From assembly GCA_051453625.1 (NCBI GenBank), contig JBOZIK010000001.1:154223628-154265348 (forward strand): 41,721 nt of DNA, given 5' to 3'. The notes beneath the pieces are model-generated. The model did not search any database. It had not been told where the DNA came from and saw only the letters and a program-made list of their open reading frames with translations. Positions 1 to 11,977 of this stretch are shown in pieces. A program made the translations under genes and the position numbers. Within the stretch, counting starts at the first letter, position 1; each line of letters opens with the position of its first letter. Origin of the DNA: Welwitschia mirabilis (taxonomy: Eukaryota > Gnetophyta > Gnetopsida > Welwitschiales).

Positions 1-1439
1 TGAGCCTTTATCTGTTAGTTTATCTGCAAAACAACTCAAAATATCCTATCAAATACACTTAAGTTGGCGGCGCAACATTTATGAAAATAAAAAGCTAAGA
101 CAAATGATACACAAACATGAAATCTTCCATACATTTTATAGAATTTAAAGCAATTTATAATATTTTTTATTTGATGTAAACTTCTTGTAAACATTAAGGC
201 TAATGCATTACATGAAAAGTTGTAAAAAGATTATTATTCACCTTATTATCTAATGACTGTATGCATGATAGAACACTCAGCCAATGAGGATGCTGACTGG
301 AATCAATCTAGCAAATGATATGGAATCCTTATGAGGTGACATTATCTCCTATGACATCTAGATAATCAGTAGGATAACATCTGAAATAATGCTTTATTAA
401 ACCTTGCCTAACTTTAGCCATTTATCTCTCACTTTTGTGCATGGTTCTTAGGTTTTTTCCTGCACCTATTAGTATCTTTTGATTATGAGTTTATTTTTAT
501 TAATAAATATCGACTCCATCCTCAACTTCTACTTATCTTTGTTTACATTAGAAATTCTCATGATGGGAGATTAAAGGACTAGAAATCCATCCATTGATAT
601 TATAGAGAAACATCTTTCTTGGTGTTGGGCTGTGCATCCTTCATTAAGGTACTGCTACTTTGTAACATAGATGTTGATTCAAATTTAATTCAAAGAACTC
701 TTTTCTATTTTTATATGCTTATTTTATGCATATCCCTTATAGTTTATGTTACTTTTAATTCTGTGACAGCTTCTTTAGTGATATAGATTATGAGAAAAAC
801 CTTTGTTAAGGTTGAGCATTGTTAGTTTAGTTGCATTTTCTTTTCTTTTCTAGATTAATTTTTCCTAGTTTTATATTCTGTTCAGTGTACCTGATATCTT
901 AGGTTGGTCTTGATCTAGTGACGGAATTTCTTGATTGATCTAGGCTATACAAGGCTAATCTCTATAATACGTTTATCCAGTAATCAGATGGAAGTTGCAC
1001 TTAAATTAGATTTTCATTTCTTTGCATAAGTGTGTCTACATTATTATTTTCTACATTGTTCTTTATTTTTACTATTAAGATACACAAGTGTTCCATTTTT
1101 GAAATTAATTCTCACTCTTCTTGCCTGCACCTTCAATGAGATTATGACATTTGGATCACTTCCATCTATATTAGTGTGTTGTATTGTGCAAAATCTATAT
1201 TTATTTGTGAATGATAGGATCTTCTTAAGAGTGTAATCATTTGTACAAATATGCATTGCAACATATCTAAATTTAAATTAACATATTATCTTATAGGATT
1301 TTATTTTGTATGATTAGTATCTTGGGAACTAAGGCCACCTAAGCTACTTAACATATAGATTGAGGTTTTTATTTAAGAGCTTTAGTTTCTTTAATGGTTA
1401 TGTTTATGCATGTCTATGTGCATTTTTATGTATGTATCT
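1..1439. other. AT-rich region without recognisable gene
   Basis: I checked both strands for coding motifs and tRNA-like folds and found none. The short open frames near 1,030-1,256 overlap each other on opposite strands and have no recognisable domain. The stretch is probably decayed repeat DNA, but nothing in it can be assigned. Confidence 0.5.
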
Positions 1440-1842
1440 AAGTCTCTATGATGTTTAGTAATATCTTCCAAGATTATAGGAAAGATTAAATAGTTTAAAG
1501 TCTATTGTAATCATGAAAAATTTATATTCTAAACATGCATGATGATTAAGATTAAAATAATATAATGTGCTATCAAAATAAAAATGGCAATTTAGATGTG
1601 TTAAAGTAATGCATTAATGTGATACATTTATGCACTTCTTAAATTTCACCTATATGGAAGTTGTAACTTATGATGGTATTGTTTAGATCATCTCATTAGA
1701 TTATTTTGTATGAAGACTTCAATCACACTTCTTATGATATAGGCATAGTACCTAACTAATAAAGATTTGCAATTTCTTTTTACTATTTCTTTTTTAAAAT
1801 TTTTTATTAATTTATTAACTGAAATCACTTCAGATAATAGAC
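1440..1842 (+). repeat. Decayed dispersed LTR-like repeat, copy 1
   Basis: This stretch aligns by eye, in the same orientation, with 31,810-32,222. Shared landmarks occur in the same order: a TGTAATCAT block, an ATCATCT-T-AGAT block, a GA(A/G)(T/A)CTT-(A/G)A block, ACTAATAAA(G/T)ATTTG, and a terminal block around CTTCA-(G/A)TAATA. ACTAATAAA contains a plant-type polyadenylation signal, and the layout resembles the 3' half of a Copia LTR. The copies are heavily diverged and no terminal dinucleotides or target duplications can be seen. Calling it an LTR is inference; the repeat relationship is seen directly. Confidence 0.5.
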
Positions 1843-4811
1843 AAATAAGCATCATCTACTTCTATACTCAGGGTGTTAAAAGAATTTCTAGTAAGAATAT
1901 TAATAAGGCTTCTCTTAAATCCATTTAGTAATTTAAGAAGAATAGGTATGATATATGCTTTATATATTCAAGTAACTGCCTTAACCTTAAGGGATTAAAT
2001 CTTTGGTGCTTAGAAAAGAAGGATGTAATAAGGCATTAAGGGGTAATTTTGAAACTCTAGAAGGTTTCTAACCTAAGATCTATAAATGATGAATTGCTAG
2101 CTAAGCACTATCCCAGACACTTTAGAGCTATAGAGGCATCTGTCTAAGGTTAGGGATGATGTCCTTGTCTTCCTTTTTTAACATGGGGTATCTTTATGCT
2201 AAAAGTGTAGTATTAACATTGAAATAATAAATCACTAACCAATGTAGGATGAATTTGAAGAATATTACTTTATTAAAGGAGTTACCCTTCAAATTTCTAA
2301 AGTGGAATTGTTATCATACTCTTAAGAAGGTAGGAAAATGATTTAGAAATATGATAATCAAATTGTACCCTCATAGAATTACTAAGATGAAAAAATGATT
2401 AAAATATTGATTGATGCATATATCTTTTTATAAGATGACTATTATAGAATATTGATCTCTTGGAATAATGAAAACCCTTTAAGAGTTTGTGAAAGAGTTT
2501 ATAGATTAGGTGTTTTTTTTTATACTAGATGATTTTTATTTTGTCTTTCTTAAATAGTCTTTTTGATGGTCTCTCTATAGGACATTCTTACCTTCATTTT
2601 ATTATTAGAAAAGTGTCTTCTCTATTAAATCCTTTCTCTTATTTTCAAAAATCCTACTATGTAAACCACAAATACAATTTATCGTGAAAATTAATAGTAG
2701 ATGATTTTTTTATAATAATAATAATAATATAGGTTTTTAGGTTTTTTAAACATTTCTAAATCTAATAATAAATCATTTTATTATGATTATCAAATAGAAA
2801 ACCTATTAAATTTTGTTTTAATTCAATATAAAAATCACAAAATAGTTAGGCTAAGTAAAAGTGATGTATATAGATTTGTTAAACTAAATAAACCTCATAA
2901 ATTAATATATTTATGATTTTTGTTATTTATCTTGTATGAATAACTATGGATTTACTGTGTTAAATATAGACATCTAGATATTTAAAAATATTTGCTAAAT
3001 AAAAATCATATAATAAAAATAGGTATGCACAAATAGGAAAGTAAAATACATTTTATATATTTCAAAGATTATCTTGATAATATGGGAGTAAGAAGAGAAA
3101 TCACCATTACCTAATCCTCATAACAAAATAGAATGGCAGTTATGAAGCTTTTATGGTCTTAAAAAGTCAAAACTATGATATATATCCAAAGAATAATATC
3201 CTTAAAAAATTGGAATAGAGGATCTTTAATAAAAATATAATCTAGCAAGGAGATTTCTTCAAGAATTTTATACTTTTTAGGATGTTTATGATGATTCCTT
3301 CAAGAATTTTATAATTTTTAGGATGTTTATGGTGTTAAATATCTAATGAGAGCACTTATTAAAAGGTCTAGTCTTATAGCTTCAATCTCATAAATTCTTT
3401 TTCCTTTATGTATGAATGAGTGAACTCATATTTATTTTTCATTTTCTAATATTTTAGCTAGTCAAATTATATGATAATTATAGTTTAAACTTACCTAGTT
3501 TTATAAGGAACTAATTTCTGCATAATAAAGTGACTTTAGTATAGTGCCAATATTTCTTCATATTTATGAAAGATGTATTTAATAAGGTAAATGTTAATAT
3601 TTCTTATATCTATATTAATCTAACAAGATATGATAAATGAAATTTAGCTTATGTATTTAAATGTTATATTTACATGTGCATTCATTCTAGTAGGTGAAAA
3701 GAATCATCACATCATATATAGGAAGGTTCTATAGGAAAATGAGTTTTATTGATTATGGAATTAGTTATTTTACATATTATGTATCCCACACAAGGATGAA
3801 TCAAGAATACACTCATTTCTTTGTCATGTTTTCATGTGAAGGAATTTAAGCATGCGTAGATTATTTCTTCAAAAACTATAATTCTTCTATCCTACTTTAT
3901 TTTAGTATAATATATTTGAATTTTTACTTATAATATATCCACTAATTGACTTGATTTTCTATATTTAGGCTTAGGCCTAACTTAATAATATCATTATTAT
4001 TATGATAATTTTTCTTGATTTAACAATTATCCTTAAAGATATAAAAAGGTTAATCTTAATAGGCCTTATTTCAAATTATTCAAATACAAAGAAACATTTT
4101 ATATTTTTTTATTCATGCTAGTTGTGCCTTGCTAGAGATAATTAAAAGAACTACTTGTATTTGTTGTACGAAGAGGTACAATTTAAAAAATTACATTCAT
4201 GCCAAAAAAATGAAATTATTGAAAATTAAACATAAAATTTTTTATTTTAGTCAAGTTTTAAACAATTTACTTAAAGTTTATAATGCAAAATTATACTTAA
4301 AGAACTAAAAATTCAAAAAAAAGGTTTTAGAATTTAAAGATAAACTTAATTTTAAAAAATAAATAAATAGAAAACTTTTGTTTTGATTTTATGAAAATGA
4401 AACTTACTGAGTTAACATCTAGTTCTATTGTGCTTAAGAACATCATATTTCTTCAAAGTACATATACAAAATCTAGTTGTTCACATTTATATTATCATTT
4501 AACTAAATTTTTATCAAACTTCATACTTGATAATTTTCTTTTAATTTCACATCTTATAATTTTCTTTTGATGTTATTTTCTTTACAATTCATAAATGTTT
4601 ATGATAGGTTTCTCTTATCTTTTTCACATTTAGCTAATTGATAATTTAATAATTAATTTAGAACTTAGCTACACATTTGTTTCTATAATAGAAACTAGTG
4701 CTAATGACAATAATATCATTCTTTTTTAGTAATTACATGGTATGATGATTCCTATTAAAAATATCATTTTTTGTTTTCTTTTATCTTATCGTTATTGTCA
4801 TCCTAACATTT
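1843..4811. other. AT-rich relic DNA, unassigned
   Basis: About 3 kb of very AT-rich sequence with no coding motif I could recognise. It contains one clear 41-bp tandem duplication (3,255-3,336, listed separately) and short AT runs such as the TAA/ATA repeats near 2,710. Confidence 0.5.
3255..3336 (+). repeat. Two-copy tandem duplication, 41-bp period
   Basis: A unit containing CTTCAAGAATTTTATA followed by TTTTTAGGATGTTTATG occurs twice in direct succession with only a few differences. It is a local duplication, not part of a longer array. Confidence 0.85.
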
Positions 4812-5180
4812 TTCCAAACAACATGGGATCTGCTCTATAAATTATTTCATTTCATTCACATGTATCCAGAGCTAGATTATTAGTTATTTTAAGAATTTTC
4901 ATAACTATTCTTATGACATCTTCTAAAGTGCTCCTTGTACTTTCTCTTTGCTTCTTATCTTTAACTTTAATCAAATAACATCTTTTAATAGTTCCACTTT
5001 TTGATTAATGGTGGACATGTCCAATCTATCTTAGTTAACTTATTTGTTTGTCACTACTTATCGGTGTTAGTTCAAGGCTTCCTTGAGTATGATAAATCTT
5101 AACCTTATTTGATCTTATAACATCAATCATCCATCTTAACATTTTCATCTTTACGATATTAATATGTTATATGTGTTATT
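4812..5180 (-). pseudogene. RTE-type LINE remnant, reverse transcriptase C-terminal end
   Basis: Read on the minus strand from about 5,180 downward, the translation shows the conserved tail of RTE-clade non-LTR retrotransposon proteins. Visible in order are a VKMKMLRWM block (family: VAEMRMLRWM), a LR-IGHVHH block (family: LRWFGHVQRR), STRSTLEDVIR, LALDTCE-NE (family: LALDR-EW), and IIYRADPM (family: MIHVADP). A stop stands at the usual Trp of the EW motif. Frames shift several times, so nothing could be made from it. Only about 120 codons of a normally much longer protein remain. Its upstream end meets a tRNA-like SINE head at about 5,189. The family call comes from motif order, without a database search. 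Confidence 0.7.
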
Positions 5181-5188
5181 TATTTAAA

Positions 5189-5340
5189 ATTCAAGTGATG
5201 GAATACTTGTCCTCTATACAAGAGGTTATGGTTTTGAACCTTTGGATTCTTTACTTGATACACTATGAGGATTTAGGGATAACTAGGTCATTCATTTAGA
5301 TGAGGCTATACTTTTAAGGAGAGCTTAGTCATTAATTAAG
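5189..5340 (+). mobile_element. SINE-like element with tRNA-like head
   Basis: The first 65 bases resemble a tRNA from the D arm to the T arm: a possible anticodon-arm stem (ACTTGTC with the complementary ACAAGAGG side) and a box-B-like GGTTTTGAACC (consensus GGTTCGANNCC). The CG of box B has become TG, as expected for methylated-cytosine decay. The tail after 5,255 is unassigned. No target-site duplication was found. It could also be a chance tRNA-like match or the end of the adjoining LINE. Confidence 0.35.
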
Positions 5341-6859
5341 ATTGTTATGTCACATAAAATAACATCTATTTTTATGCAGATAAAACTAAGAACCCTCTTT
5401 TTTTTCCTTAAGAGAACATTAATTAGATAACATCATAAGAATATTAATTAGAAATTTGAAGCTCTATTATGACTTTGACTTATGAAGAAAATTTATTTAA
5501 AACATATATAACTTACATATATAAATTATAAAATACAAGGAGTTCAAAGATCAGTTACTTCTATGTATACAATATTATTTAAATAAGGTTCTCATAAGAA
5601 TATTTATTTTCTAGATTTTTGTTTTTTTCCCTTAAAGGATTAAAGTTTTATAACTTTAGATAATGAGAAAAGTCCAAAGCCTAATGTATACACAGTTTAA
5701 AATTAGTTTTTAGATTTGTGGATCTTGAATCAGATCTGATTGAAAAGGAAGTAATAAAGAAAGAAAACTATTTTAAGGGTTTTGAAAGTGAAAATGATGA
5801 AAATCCTTTTTATTATGTTCTACCTAATGATTTATTTAGAAATATATCCCAATATATTGCTCTCATTATATTTTTCTCGTAGACCCATAACTAACTATCC
5901 TTTATAAAAAGTTTTGTAGTAGAAATAAATGTAACTTTAAAATCACAAATCATTATCATTTTGCATGCTTGATAACTTTCAGTGTCATTTTTTCTAATAG
6001 AGATTTTAGATCCATCCATGATAACTAATGCTTTAGATGTTTAAGTTTTTAATCATCACTATGGTATCCTTACCTTTTATAAATGGACACTAAATATCAT
6101 CTAGATTTACCTAAGTATACTAAAATTACTTGTTGACTTGAGTTGGAAAATATTAAAATAAATTTTTAAATGATGAAATGGGTCATTATTGCTAATATTA
6201 GTTTAGTTGTAAAACTATCCATCTAATCATTCCCCTTGTATACATTGCTTTGTAGAGATCAGTTTGCAACATTAGGAAGGAGTATGTGAAAGTTAATGTA
6301 AGGAATGTAAATTGTTGTTTACAAAGTTACATATTATAATATGCAAAAACATTACCACTGTTATTATTAAGAGGGACATATCATTTATCATTATCTATTG
6401 TTGGATAAGAAAAAGACTTGGGATGAATAATAATACTATAGAAGATAAAAATGTTAATGCTTATTTAGCATTTAGTCCCTTTTGCTCAACCTATATTGGG
6501 GAATTAAACTATTTTTGATCTAATAGCACAAACCCTTTATCTTATTAACTTTAAAAAGGAAAGAGTTGATAAAGAATTCTTTTCTTCTAGGGTATCTACT
6601 AATGCTTCTTTAAATTATCATGTGATTAAATCAAATGTAAACACAAAAGCATTTTATTTGGATTAAAGTAATAGCAAAAGATAGTGGCAAAGAGACTTAA
6701 GTCTCAGAAAAAATTAAGTAACTTTAAATATTCTAGCATGAACAATTTTGATTTTAGTACTTATTCTTGAAATAATAGGTTTATTTCTATTAGTAATATA
6801 AAATATGAAAATAAGGATAATTTAAAATATAAGAAAGAGGCACCACTACCTTCTTAATA
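5341..6859. other. AT-rich region upstream of the L1 remnant
   Basis: No motif could be assigned. By position it might include the ORF1 portion of the L1-type LINE that follows, but I saw no zinc knuckle or RNA-binding motif to support that. The open frame at 6,312-6,518 has no recognisable feature. Confidence 0.35.
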
Positions 6860-9010
6860 ATGTTAGTTTTTTCATGGAATGCTTGTAGCTTTATAAATGG
6901 GCTATAATTTAGGATTGTCATTAGATTTTATTTCAAATCAGTAATTAGTTCCTAATTTTGTCTTATTGTAAGAAATTAAAATTTTAGCTTTTAATATATT
7001 ATTTATTGATAAAATAATTATAACTAACTATATGATTCTAAACTAATCACAAGGACAATAAAGCAGTAATAATTTTAACAAATAGGATATGAAATGGTAA
7101 TACTTTAACTTATAGATTTGAAAATTATAACAAAATTATTTGGGATAATTTCCAAAAGTGATTTCAACTTTTTTAGAATTTGTAATGTATACACTCTTAA
7201 TAATCCTTAATAGAGATTAAAGTTTTGAAAAAATTGTATTTGTCAAATGTTCTTTAGATCATTAGTGGTAACTTTAATATGTCAGGTAATACTTTTGATA
7301 AAATAGATGATAAATACCTTTAAAGTTTTACCAAGAAAAAGTTATATTTTTTTAAAAACATTTTATCTTTTGAATGATGATTCAAATTTATTCTATAATC
7401 AAATGAGGATCAGTTTACTTGGTGTAACCAGCATAGAGGATCATAATGTATTTTTTTTATGAATTGAAAATTTTTACTTTTCTAATTCATTCTTTATAAT
7501 TTTAGTGAGAAAGCTAAAGTTTAATCAAATTCTACACTTTATAATCATTTTCCTATGAGCCTTTATATGTCTCCTGCTAATTCATGTAATGTTTGGAAAT
7601 AAGAGAATTTTTCATGCAAACTAGAAAATTTCTATTAGTCTAAAAGGTAGTAAGATTCTCAAATAATTATCAAATAAAAAGTAAAGACTAATTAGAAATA
7701 GAATTTGGATTGAATAATGGTATAAAAGGACTTCTAGAATTAAAAATTATGCTTGATAGCTTCATAAAGAATTTGCAAAAATAAAATGTGAAATTGAAGG
7801 TAAATTTACAAAAAATATTAAAGTAAAGACATCACTTTTATATTGTAATATTTTTTTATATTTTAGAGCAAGAATTGCTAGCAAAATCTTATTCTACTAA
7901 GCAATGTTAAGATAATTTTAAAGCTAAAAGTACTTTTATGAAGAGTCACATCTCTTAGCTTAATATGAAAGATGAACCACACATATAACTTTTTTTAATT
8001 CCTTAAAGGAAATAATCATTTAGCTAGATTTTGAACTTTAAAAATAAATAATTCTAGTATTGAAGATCCTATAGTCATTAATAATTTTTAAAGTTAATTA
8101 TTTCATTTTTTTAATTTTTTTATAAGGAATAATTTAAAACTATTAGTGGAAACCTTAGAGACACATACTCTTAAAGGAAATGAAGAAAATAAAGTTTTAG
8201 TTAGGTGATTAGAAATTGCTTAGTCTTGATAGTTTTTTGTGGAATTTTACAAAAATTACTAGGATATTATTAGCAAAGATATTCTCTATGTTTAAGAATA
8301 ACCTACTAATTAATAATCTCTGAGAAATAAAATTAATAAAGATATCATTCAGCTTCTTCCTAAAGAAAGTGATCTTCAACTTATCAAAACCTAAAGGATG
8401 ATCACACTCTTGAATAACACTTATATAATCATAGCTAAATATCTTATACAAAGACTTTGAAAAATTACTAATTAGATTATTAAAACTGAATGGTGGCTTT
8501 GTTAAAGGAAGAGATATTCTTAATAATGTAATTATATCTTGAGAAGCTTTTTAATGGGCTAATGATACTAATTAAGACAAGGGTTTTATTAAGCTAGGTT
8601 ATGATAAAGGTTGTGGTAGAATTGAATGAAATTTTATTATTTATTATCTTTAAAAAAACTTGGTTTTAATAAGTGCATTATTCATCTAATTTGTACATTA
8701 TTTTCTAATGCTAAAGCTTAGGTTATTATAAATATTAGTTTGTGTCATTCCTTTTCTTTTCAAGGATTAGTCCATTAGGTTGTTCCTTACCTCTACATTT
8801 ATTTCTTATTATGATACATTTTCTTTTACATGATCTTCATTAAAACTTGCTATAGAATCTAATCAAAAGAATTTACATTGATTATTCTAGCCTTTAATTT
8901 ATTTATGTGCAATTTGCAGATGATTCTTTTTTTAATGGTTAATAATGATCCTTAGCATGTTAACATGTTATTAGCTCTATTGTAAGCATTCTAGATCTTA
9001 CATAAACTTC
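6860..9010 (+). pseudogene. L1-type LINE ORF2 remnant (endonuclease plus reverse transcriptase)
   Basis: A non-LTR retrotransposon protein survives as an ordered set of motifs across broken frames. Endonuclease: MLVFSWNACS at 6,860 (family WN-RG start), SGNFNMSG near 7,264 (family GDFN, D now N), FTWCNQHRG at 7,414-7,440 (family TW-N), and YNHFPMS at 7,540-7,560 (family SDH-P, S-D now Y-N). Reverse transcriptase: LLPKES at 8,353, FVKGRDIL at 8,498-8,521, YDKGCGRIE-stop-NF at 8,600-8,635 (family KAYDR-EW, Trp now TGA), FNKCIIHLICTLFSNAKA near 8,670, and the catalytic QFADDSFFNG at 8,910-8,939. The catalytic DD pair is intact but earlier catalytic residues are lost. Sequence after FADD does not continue recognisably; a 15-A run follows at 9,011. 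Many stops and shifts make it non-functional. Confidence 0.8.
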
Positions 9011-9025
9011 AAAAAAAAAAAAAAA
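9011..9025 (+). repeat. A15 homopolymer after the L1 RT remnant
   Basis: Fifteen consecutive A residues lie 72 bases after the FADD motif. A LINE poly(A) tail would normally follow several hundred more codons. This is therefore either the tail of an internally deleted copy or an unrelated A tract. Confidence 0.6.
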
Positions 9026-10680
9026 TATTATGTTTACTATAACAGTAGTGTTAAAGATTGGGTTATCTAGAAGAATTGAAAATTTTTAACTAAATACTAG
9101 TCTTTTAAGCCATTAAGAATCCATTTTATCTTTGAATTTAAAAGTAAGCAAATATGAAAATATAGTATTAATAAAGTATAAAACAAATTGAATAAGTAAA
9201 AAAGAAAAGAAAAATATAGAACTAGAAAAGTTTTATTGCGAAAGAGTATACTATAGATTATATATGTTTATTACTTTTCTTGCTGAACTCCTAGTAAAAA
9301 TTCTTACTAAAAAAATGAATTAACTTGTTTTGCATTTTTTCTATTTAGAAATCAAAATAAGAAATATTTTTCTATGGTTGCTTAGAAAATTTCACCTTAA
9401 GTCAAGAAGACATAGGTCTTAATCCCATTAATTATCATAAATAGAGAATGTTATAATGGATAGAAAAACGTTTAGACATTAATGATGCTTAAATTATTCT
9501 TTATAAAACATAACTATTTAAAGAAAATTCTAAAAATTCAAGTAGCTAGCATGATAAAAATTTATTTCACTAACTTTCTTTTCTTATCTTATCTTTTTTC
9601 CTTTTTTATTTTTGTGGTTGTTTTCCTTAAGAATACTTCTATTTTATTTTTTTTTAAAACCAAATTTAAGAGATTTGGAGTGTTATTAATGATTATTTGA
9701 AATATGAACAGATTAAAGTTTTAAGTTTAATGCCTTACTAATTGAATCCCAAGTGGATTCCATTTAATGAAGATACTTATCATTTACTTAGATTGTATTT
9801 TACTTGGAGAGAAAATTTGCATTGCTATCACTTTATGTCTTTACTTGCATGGAAGATGATTAACTTGGATAAAAGCACTTAGCAAGTCTCCAAACAAAAT
9901 CAGAAAAAAACACAAGGGGTGGAGAGGGCAGTGGGGAGGGGGACTTTTATCACTTTCAAGGCAAGGAGAGCTCTTAAGTTATTAATCAAAATAAAAATAT
10001 TTACAAGAAGTTAAAGAAATCATGGAATATTAGAACAACTCCTAATTTGTGGAAGTAAAGAATTAGAGGGGAAAAAATAAAAATCTCTAACATTTTTAAA
10101 GGTTTGTAGTTTTTGATGGTGTTTAATTCATCATGTATTTTTCATTAGTACTTCTTTATAGCCTTTAGGATTTGCTTCTCTAATATGTTATTTTTATGAT
10201 GCTAAGGTTCTTTTGGACATGTTTTCTTTTAATGTAGAGTTTCTTAAAATGCATGAAACTAGACTTATTCCTTTTTTAGTAATTTTCAAGCAATCGTTAT
10301 GTACATTATTTTTAGATATACCCTCAAGCTTTTAAATTTTCTATGTCTTATCTAGATCTATCTTTGACCTTTACTTTTACATAACATTTAGAATCTTCAT
10401 TATAGGCTTATATTTCAATATCTTAAGCATAATTTTCATATTCTTATGGTAGATAAATATGATATCTTATAGAATACAGCTTTTCAACTCTACGTTCAAC
10501 CTGAAAAAATTCATATATATGGGAAGGAATTGATATAGTTCTAGTAGAAATTACTTGAACTTATTTAACTATGGTTTTATTTCCTCTTTTTGTTGGGAAA
10601 GATGATTTTATTAACTATATTTAGAAATAAAGAAGCTATAGATACATCACCAAGCTAATTTAAATATAACAGAGTTACAA
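9026..10680. other. AT-rich region, unassigned
   Basis: No coding motif recognised on either strand. A T-rich frame at 9,482-9,700 would encode a hydrophobic Phe/Leu-rich peptide, which is what AT-rich noncoding DNA gives by chance. The only outstanding feature is the G-rich block at 9,916-9,942. Confidence 0.5.
9916..9942 (+). other. G-quadruplex-type motif
   Basis: Four G runs (4, 3, 4 and 5 G) are separated by loops of 6, 4 and 1 bases, which fits the canonical G3+N1-7 pattern. It stands out in surroundings with very few G residues. Whether it folds in vivo is unknown. Confidence 0.6.
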
Positions 10681-10791
10681 AACTTTAGAGAGTTCATTCA
10701 TTATTTACATAACTTAGAAACTTGTAAATTCTATATAGAGTAGAGTTTCTAAACTTTAGAGGGTTTAGCCATTATTTATAGAGCTTAGAAA
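10681..10791 (+). repeat. Two-copy tandem repeat, 71-bp period, at the left edge of the Copia element
   Basis: A unit beginning AACTTTAGAG and containing CATTATTTA and CTTAGAAA occurs at 10,681 and again at 10,752. The second copy runs directly into the left LTR at about 10,792, so the element seems to begin within this copy, or the left junction was rearranged here. Confidence 0.65.
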
Positions 10792-11688
10792 TTATTAGAT
10801 TATATTTTACCAATTGATGTCAAACTAATGTTTTTTGTATAGCAAATTTTGTGTATCTTGTGCAAAAGATGTTAATTACTTGCAGGTTGAAAGATGAAGC
10901 CAAAACCATTGAATTCTGATAACTAGATACTTGTTAGTTCTTTTACCCTCTTAAGAGGTTGACCAGACTTTCAAGGGATCAACCGCATCTGAAGCAGATA
11001 GACTAAATGAACTACATCCAGAGAGGTCAACCATATTTTTGATGGGATCTACCAGACCTGTAACCTTAGGAATCAGTGTTCTTGAACTGAATGACAAGGG
11101 CTTGATCAGATTCTTATGGGGTCGATCAAATTTGAGGACCTAATAAATAGTATCCCTAGACTAAATGACAGGGGGTCGATTGGACTTTTAATGGGGTTGA
11201 CCGAATCTATGAACCAAGGAATAGTACTTCTAAACTGAATGAGAAGGGGTTGGCTGAACCTATGAGGGGGTCGACTGGACCTAAGCACTGTGTGGTTAAT
11301 ACTCCTAAGTTGATCTTCATGGGGTCAACTAGACATCTAAAAGGGTTGATTAGACCTGATGTTAGAAACTGGAAAGAATTTTAGCAAGAGAAGTGAGCAA
11401 TCAGATCACATAGTGGGTGACCGGACTGGGTCGACTGGACCCAGATGGGATCAACCGGACATGAATCCATAAGAAATTGAGGCAATCGAAATTCTCACTT
11501 GGGTGACTTGTGTAAGTCATGATACCAGATGAGGTCGATCGAACTTTTAAGGGGTCGACCGGACAGGACGAAAGTAAAATTTTCTAATCATTATGTATCC
11601 GTTATGTACCCATTGGGTAGCCATTTTCTTGTCATTTATAGCCATTGGAAGCACATTTCAAATGTAATAAACCCTATAATCCTTTCAA

Positions 11689-11696
11689 TATAAATA
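11689..11696 (+). promoter_or_regulatory. TATA box of the 5' LTR
   Basis: TATAAATA, conserved at the same place in the right LTR (17,568-17,575). It lies downstream of the GGTCGACC motif array and about 700 bases before the LTR end, as expected for the U3/R boundary. Confidence 0.65.
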
Positions 11697-11908
11697 GCTA
11701 TGACATAGATGACCAAACGATCTTTTGGAACTATTTTTAATTGTATCAATCCATTGGATCTAAAGGATCAAGCATTGTAATCTTGTGACATTCACTATTG
11801 TATCTTGACATCTATACTTCTGTCCAAAGATATACCATCTGTATCATCTCTACAGTTAAGGTCAGATCTTGTGTGTCATCTAGTTTCACATCTATAGGAG
11901 AAGAGCGA

Positions 11909-11977
11909 NNNNNNNNNNNNNNNNNNNNNNNNNNNNNNNNNNNNNNNNNNNNNNNNNNNNNNNNNNNNNNNNNNNNN
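11909..11977. other. Assembly gap, 69 N
   Basis: Unresolved bases inside the 5' LTR. Comparison with the 3' LTR predicts about the same length of LTR sequence here. Confidence 0.95.

Noticed and set aside
9482-9700. Hydrophobic Phe/Leu-rich 72-codon frame that looks like a membrane peptide
   Set aside because: T-rich noncoding DNA gives such peptides by chance; no homologous motif or context.
11106-11288. Pro/Ser/Arg-rich open frame on the minus strand of the LTR
   Set aside because: It is the GGTCGACC motif array read in one frame; no start context or domain.
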